Origin: Ligustrum vulgare
Lineage: Eukaryota > Streptophyta > Magnoliopsida > Lamiales > Oleaceae
Reading direction: 5' to 3'
Assembly: GCA_963555705.1 (NCBI GenBank)
Contig: OY743190.1
Location: forward strand, 16,251,491 to 16,315,490
Length of the DNA: 64,000 bases
The translations under genes and the position numbers were made by a program. Under the pieces are notes generated by a model, which had not been told where the DNA came from, searched no databases, and was given only the letters and a program-made list of their open reading frames with translations. Shown piece after piece: positions 63,917 to 64,000 of the stretch (within the stretch, counting starts at the first letter, position 1; each line of letters opens with the position of its first letter).

Positions 63917-64000
63917 TTCCTAGTTACACAAATATTTGATGTCGTCAAGCAAGTCTTCAAAAGTTTATTGGGAGCTACATGACAGATTCAAGGAGCTCCA
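63917..64000 (-). repeat. Partial unit R16 (window end)
   Basis: The first 84 bases of a unit, with TACATGACAGATTC as in R5. The array continues past the window. Confidence 0.9.

Larger units (their letters stand above)
45401..64000 (-). repeat. Right array: the same satellite in reverse orientation, about 15 units
   Basis: This interval carries the reverse complement of the left-array unit. The CC domain now reads on the + strand and the NB-ARC on the - strand. Unit lengths are 1,215-1,218 bp apart from one 914-bp unit. The 1-3 bp length differences come mainly from a 3-bp deletion (TTAACATTG instead of TTATGCACATTG), an extra G in TCTGGTGCC, and a missing base in TTTGTAAATC. The right units share variants not seen in the left array, so the two arms have been homogenised separately and are not recent mirror copies. 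Confidence 0.96.

Noticed and set aside
1..64000. CRISPR array, bacterial operon or phage system
   Set aside because: The repeats are 1.2 kb, not 20-50 bp with unique spacers. Motifs are those of plant CNL proteins, and there are no bacterial genes.
1..64000. rDNA or tRNA tandem array
   Set aside because: The unit holds no recognisable rRNA or tRNA sequence and is fully accounted for by CC, linker and NB-ARC relics plus short junctions.
1..64000. Transposon amplification (Helitron, LTR or MITE array)
   Set aside because: No terminal repeats, target-site duplications, or transposase/reverse-transcriptase coding sequence were seen at unit boundaries. Head-to-tail continuity fits unequal exchange or rolling-circle amplification equally well.

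Overview
The window is one continuous tandem-repeat landscape of about 64 kb with no ordinary gene. The unit is about 1,218 bp and is repeated about 37 times in one orientation (1-45200). After a 200-base run of N (45201-45400) it continues about 15 times in the opposite orientation (45401-64000). Both window ends cut through a unit, so the array extends beyond the window on each side.

Each unit is a decayed copy of the front half of a plant CC-NB-ARC (CNL-class NLR) disease-resistance gene. In left-array orientation the + strand carries, in order, the CC-to-NB-ARC linker, the P-loop (GTSGIGKT), an RNBS-A-like segment (LFVSRDFNVKRTIKAVI), kinase 2 (LLVLGDGF), RNBS-B (GSKILV), RNBS-C, a GLPL equivalent (GIPLA), and a non-TIR RNBS-D (CFVFCTVIPKNYEI). 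The rest of the unit is the N-terminal coiled-coil domain (IQDAEERQFTDKAFRIWL), but on the opposite strand. So in every unit the CC domain is inverted relative to its own NB-ARC. No MHD motif and no LRR are present. In-frame stops and at least three frameshifts split the NB-ARC, so no unit encodes an NLR. The NLR class and the RNBS-D type point to a flowering plant nuclear genome; the species cannot be named from this.

Layout: 1-679 partial unit; 680-27475, 22 units of 1,218 bp (L1-L22) with several three-unit (3,654 bp) higher-order patterns; 27476-31039, three units of 1,188 bp sharing one 30-bp deletion (L23-L25); 31040-45200, units L26-L37 with two-unit and six-unit patterns; 45201-45400 unsequenced gap; 45401-50539, reverse-orientation units R0-R4, including a 914-bp truncated unit and a duplicated block at 3,348-bp offset; 50540-54187, R5-R7; 54188-64000, a 3,648-bp three-unit higher-order repeat (R8-R10, R11-R13, R14-R15).

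Interpretation: a CNL gene fragment suffered an in-place inversion of its CC segment and was then amplified as a satellite, with later local re-amplification and conversion. Nothing shows that it encodes protein. If it acts at all, the plausible routes are chromosomal (satellite or heterochromatin) or through RNA, because antisense-capable NLR sequence is present in both directions. Unit offsets used below (0 = first base of a left unit): linker 0-160, P-loop 196-219, kinase 2 from 416, RNBS-B 482-499, RNBS-C from 511, GIPLA 670-684, RNBS-D segment 705-959, inverted CC 974-1195, junction 1196-1217. All identities were judged by eye; no alignment was computed.
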